Positions 60,235-64,000 of a stretch of 64,000 nt of DNA are shown piece by piece. The stretch is from Ceratodon purpureus (lineage: Eukaryota > Streptophyta > Bryopsida > Pseudoditrichales > Ditrichaceae): contig CM026428.1 in assembly GCA_014871385.1 (NCBI GenBank), positions 16,980,830 to 17,044,829 on the forward strand, read 5' to 3'. A program made the translations under genes and the position numbers. The notes below the pieces were generated by a model that was not told the origin of the DNA, did no database searches, and saw only the letters and a program-made list of their open reading frames with translations. Within the stretch, counting starts at the first letter, position 1; every line of letters starts with the position of its first letter.

Positions 60235-62935
60235 GTACCATGCTCTTCTTCTCCTCCTCTCCCCCCCCCCACCATACCATTTCCCCTTGAGCCTGGCCTA
60301 CCTTCTTCCGCCCTGACTCAGTTGTTCAGCCCTTGTTCAGCCTCACTCTTGCATTCCTATTCCATTGCCTGGCACTGGCATGCCACCATGCGGATATTTC
60401 CCCATGCCCAACAACACCACACCACATTATCATATTTCATTCTATATTCTTATCTCCATGCCCATCACCATCATCATCGTCGTCATTGCACAACCCCGCC
60501 TTACAAATTCACCTCTTAACCCCCAACTCCACTCCACTGCACTTCTTTTAAATTCAATTCAGGAAGGTCGCTTACATGAACTACCGGTAGTAAAACGTAA
60601 TATTATACACTTCAAATTTTCAGGACGAATATCTTACTGCAAATTAATTGTGTGATCACAGTTTTCTACAAACTTTTCGTTGACAAACATGTTTTCTCTT
60701 CAAATTTAGGCAACAAAAAAAATAATTGTTTTACTTTTTTATTTTATTTTTAATTGGAATGCATTCTTAATTGATTCTTACTCAAATTACCAAGTTATCC
60801 AAGTTGAAGTATATGTGAGTTTTACAAGGATAAGCTTCAAAGTTTGACCAAAAAAAAGTTCCACTATTGTAGAAAAACAAATTCATCCCACTTTGATCTT
60901 CATAATGGTACAAATGAAAAAAAAATCAACGGTCCAATTTTGTTATGAATAGTGTATCACGTTAATTTTAAGATTCTACGGCTAAATCTACTAAAAATGC
61001 TTAGATTGAGATGTATTAAACTTGAAGTAAGAAATAGTTAGTTTTGGCAATTTTGCTTTAAAAACACCAAGGAATGTAGGAATTAAGGCTTTCTACCAAA
61101 CTTCTTTCATTTTGTGATGTTTCAAATCTTATTTTAAATTATATATCAATAAATTAACTCTCATTAATGAAATTTATTGTAGTTGTGTGTTATTTTGTTC
61201 TAAACATGGAAGATTGCAATGGATAGGTCTAGATATAGGTCAATGTTGAACCTCATTACTTTTATTTTTGAAATTTTCAATCAAAATGTTTTTAGTTTTG
61301 AAGTCACACACCTTTCAAAATCTCATTTTTGACTCATTGTACAATCCAAAGTTCTCATCTTAGAAAAGTTCAATAGACACTTGTTTTTAAAAGGTATGCT
61401 TACATTTATATGATTAAATAGTATAATTGATTTTAGTAAAAATAATTTTTTTTAAAAGGCCACCAAAAGATTGTGGTTTCTATAGAACTACTTTGGGTAC
61501 AAAAAGGTTGAACATAACAACTTTGTAGAACCCATTGTATTGTTTACATGGCAACATTGTATAGTAAATTAAGCCTTTAAGATTTACACCCCTAAATATC
61601 ATTGAAGATCGACGCCAATTTTAGACATGGTCCCAAATAGAGAGAAAAACTTTAATCTCTAGAGGAGACCGACATGAATTAAGTGTTTGTTCAATCCACC
61701 CTCAATTCAATACACATATGAGAAAGGTATAGAAGCAAAGATCTACTTCCCCTTTTTGAGAGAGTAGACACTCTAATCACAAGTAGCCAATAACAAAAAC
61801 AATAATAGTTAATATAAGTTTCATTTTTGTATGAGTTTGGTCATCAAGTCACGAGCTCATTGTTGGTTGGTGGTGGGCGCTTGTCTCATTTAACTTGTCT
61901 GTATTGAAACCCTGATGGACTTGTATGAATAGATGTGAGAGATGAAGTGGCTTGGTTATGTTGAATGAGCGATCACATACAGGAAAGGAATTGTATCAAC
62001 CAAGCCCACCACATGCGTGACAGAGACATTATATCCGTTGCTAACATTGAATAAAGTAGCTTTAGCAACTAAAAACATTTTATTTTATTTTTGATTAAGG
62101 ACGATATTGGGTTTGAGGTAACGATTGGTGGTTTTCTATTCCTCTTGTGTGGAGGAGAATAGACATGGCATATTGTATAGCAATGGTATTGATATTTTTA
62201 AAGGTATTTGTAATGGTGAGCATGGATATTTTGAAGTTAGTATCAAGTAGTTTTATTGATGGCATCTATGCATCGGCTCAGGCACATGCAGTGATGACAA
62301 GAAAGGGGTCAATTTTCCATCCTCTAGCAGCAATACTATCAATTAATGATTTGTTTTTGTTAGTTTTGGCTTCAAGTATTTATAGTAAGAATCTGTCATT
62401 GGAGCATGTGAATTTAATAAATTGTATGGTAAGGTTTCGATTAATATTTGTAAAAGGGGGGGGGGATTTTTGGTATCTTAAACCTTTGACACAAAGAATA
62501 TGAGAATATGTTACAAATCAGACAAGTAATAGAAGGGTATCTTTGTCTTCCAAAAAAGGTTTGTTTTTTTGGCATTGCCCATATACGTTCCCGTATGAGA
62601 TTTGATGAGGCATGATTTTTGTTTGTCTATGATAGTGGTTTTTCTAGAAGGTTTTTTCTAGAATTCATTAGAAATTCATTTTTCTATATCTTCATTTCTT
62701 CTCTATTAACAGATATTTTAGATTTGTATGACTAGAATTTTTAAGTTATATATTTTGTCGTATTTTATAAAAAAAATCTAAAAACCTAACTTGGCCTTTG
62801 TCTGGAACATCCATCTTCAAAGCCGAAACGTCTTATTTGTAGTAGTATGGGGTGGCGTGGGCATGTTTATATGGGTGAAAAGCATTTATGTGGGCCAAAA
62901 CTATGTACACAAATGTGTCTGCCACAAGATATTAA
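60235..62935. other. AT-rich intergenic, no gene seen
   Basis: Only short low-complexity frames. A plus-strand frame at 62147-62503 has no recognisable domain and no splice or promoter context. Confidence 0.55.
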
Positions 62936-62939
62936 TTAA

Positions 62940-63640
62940 TTAATGATGTGAAGGGGTCAGGGGGTATAGTATGGCAACTAATTAGATCTTCTTTTGCCAA
63001 TTTATCAGCTTTTTCGTTGCCGTCAACGTTGACATGTGCCCTTACTTTGTATAGTGTGATTGATTGTGTTATGTTTTGACGTAGTTGTACCATGGAGGTA
63101 AGTGTGACTTGATCAAGGTTGTTGTTATAAAGTGTAGGTGTTTAATTTGTGTGTTAAGTAGGTAAAATATGTTTAGGTTATCTGTAAATATGTATGCGTG
63201 TTTATTTGGATATTGTGTGTTGATGATTCTTAATGTTTGTGGACATCAATCATTTAAGTCCGTAGGATATTTTGAAGTCTATGAAGTCTTTTGGAGATAT
63301 TGAAGCATTAATGGCTATATATGCTATATTATGCCTTTTCTTTTCTCCATACATCAGGGCTAATTTCTTTGGAATTTTATATTCAACCATTAGTATAATA
63401 GTTAAATAGTGGGCGGAATTTCAATGGTAGATTTGATTGGTAGTTTGGGATTTGACGAATATGTACATCATTATTTATAGGTGTGTTTGAATAGTATAGT
63501 TTAGACCGTTTTTTATTAGGATTGACAATGGTATTTGGAGGGGTGGGTGGTGCAATTTGGATGTGCAGCTGTAGTATTGGAAGATTATGTAAGTGAATTG
63601 ATTCATTTGTCAATATATACCAGTGTTGTTGTTTTAGTCG
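62940..63640 (-). pseudogene. RNase H domain remnant of a non-LTR (LINE-type) retrotransposon
   Basis: On the minus strand, 63060-63001 reads ITLYKVRAHVNVDGNEKADK, a clear match to the terminal motif of RNase H in plant LINEs (VRAHxGxxGNExADxLAK). Upstream (higher coordinates) are fragments consistent with the rest of the fold: LVYIDK near 63610 (compare YTDGS), IAYIAINASISPKDF near 63310 (compare AELYAIxLAI), and a YIFTDN-like piece near 63190. Multiple stops and shifts are present. The reverse transcriptase part would lie beyond the window's right end or is lost. Confidence 0.6.
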
Positions 63641-64000
63641 TGTACACAAAGTATTTGTGATTAGATAGTACTTTCCTGGTGATGTTGAGTTCATGGGGTA
63701 TTGTAGGTTCTTTGTATGTGATGGTCTCCGCAGCAAAGTAGGCAATAATGTGTGTATTGAGGAATGGATAAAGCACCTCCATTGTCACATCTTACAAATA
63801 GAACATCTTAGAACATCTTAATAGAGATGAGGTTTTTGAAAAGAGCTTTTGACTTTATTTTTTATATAGAATGCTTTGAGCCATTTCATTCCGATAAGTG
63901 AGGTAAAAGTTATCAAAAGTCATGTTGTGCTGGCAATTTAATCAACACACCATTAAAAATTACTTTTATAATTCATTTTTAATTCAATTCAAAAAAAATC

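Noticed and set aside
62147..62503. 118-codon plus-strand frame
   Set aside because: No domain, no promoter or splice context, and the neighbouring LINE remnant is on the other strand.
1..64000. CRISPR arrays, bacterial operons, organellar inserts, tRNA or rRNA genes
   Set aside because: None seen by eye. The repeats present are microsatellites and minisatellites without regular unique spacers. Small tRNA genes could have been missed without a structural search.

Overview
This window is nuclear DNA of a land plant or a close streptophyte relative. The evidence is four intron-rich genes with GT-AG introns and plant-type products: a PB1-domain B4 Raf-like kinase, an ATXR2-type SET protein, a spermidine-synthase-fold methyltransferase-like protein and MCM10. 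CACTA elements with CACTACAAGAA termini, Tourist-like MITEs and a DUF659 hAT transposase fit the same picture. The species cannot be fixed from the sequence alone. The piggyBac remnant and the microsatellite-laden gene starts would be unusual for a typical flowering plant, so a seed-free plant is my guess, not a conclusion.

Layout. 0-9.7 kb is a block of decayed mobile-element genes: a minus-strand hypothetical ORF, a protein-kinase-like pseudogene, a hAT transposase pseudogene with a long C-terminal extension, and a possible gag-like ORF. GC-skewed minisatellite arrays sit directly upstream of the first three, next to TATA boxes. 9.7-17.3 kb holds no gene; it contains a 0.7-kb CACTA element, a 66-bp duplicate of Raf exon 2 and a 270-bp MITE. 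17.6-26.7 kb holds the Raf-like kinase gene (+, 9 coding exons), preceded by about 1.1 kb of mixed microsatellites. 26.7-36.8 kb is AT-rich and carries a piggyBac-like transposase pseudogene and a second possible one. 36.8-42.3 kb holds a Tourist-like MITE followed by ATXR2 (+, 16 exons). 44.9-48.7 kb holds the methyltransferase-like gene (-, 9 exons), tail to tail with ATXR2. 49.7-54.6 kb is intergenic, with a 2.27-kb CACTA element inside decayed sequence. 55.0-59.1 kb holds MCM10 (-, 14 exons), with a second Tourist-like MITE upstream. 60.2-64 kb is gene-free except for a RNase H remnant of a non-LTR retrotransposon.

The four host genes are unrelated in pathway (stress/ABA-type signalling, chromatin methylation, an unknown methyltransferase-like role, replication initiation) and do not form a cluster. 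Splice models were built by eye from GT-AG sites, reading-frame phase and family similarity. They close in frame for all four genes, apart from one oddity at the ATXR2 N terminus. The best candidate for something undescribed is the 1.2-5.0 kb region, where unrelated mobile-element ORFs share a promoter layout of a GC-skewed array next to a TATA box.
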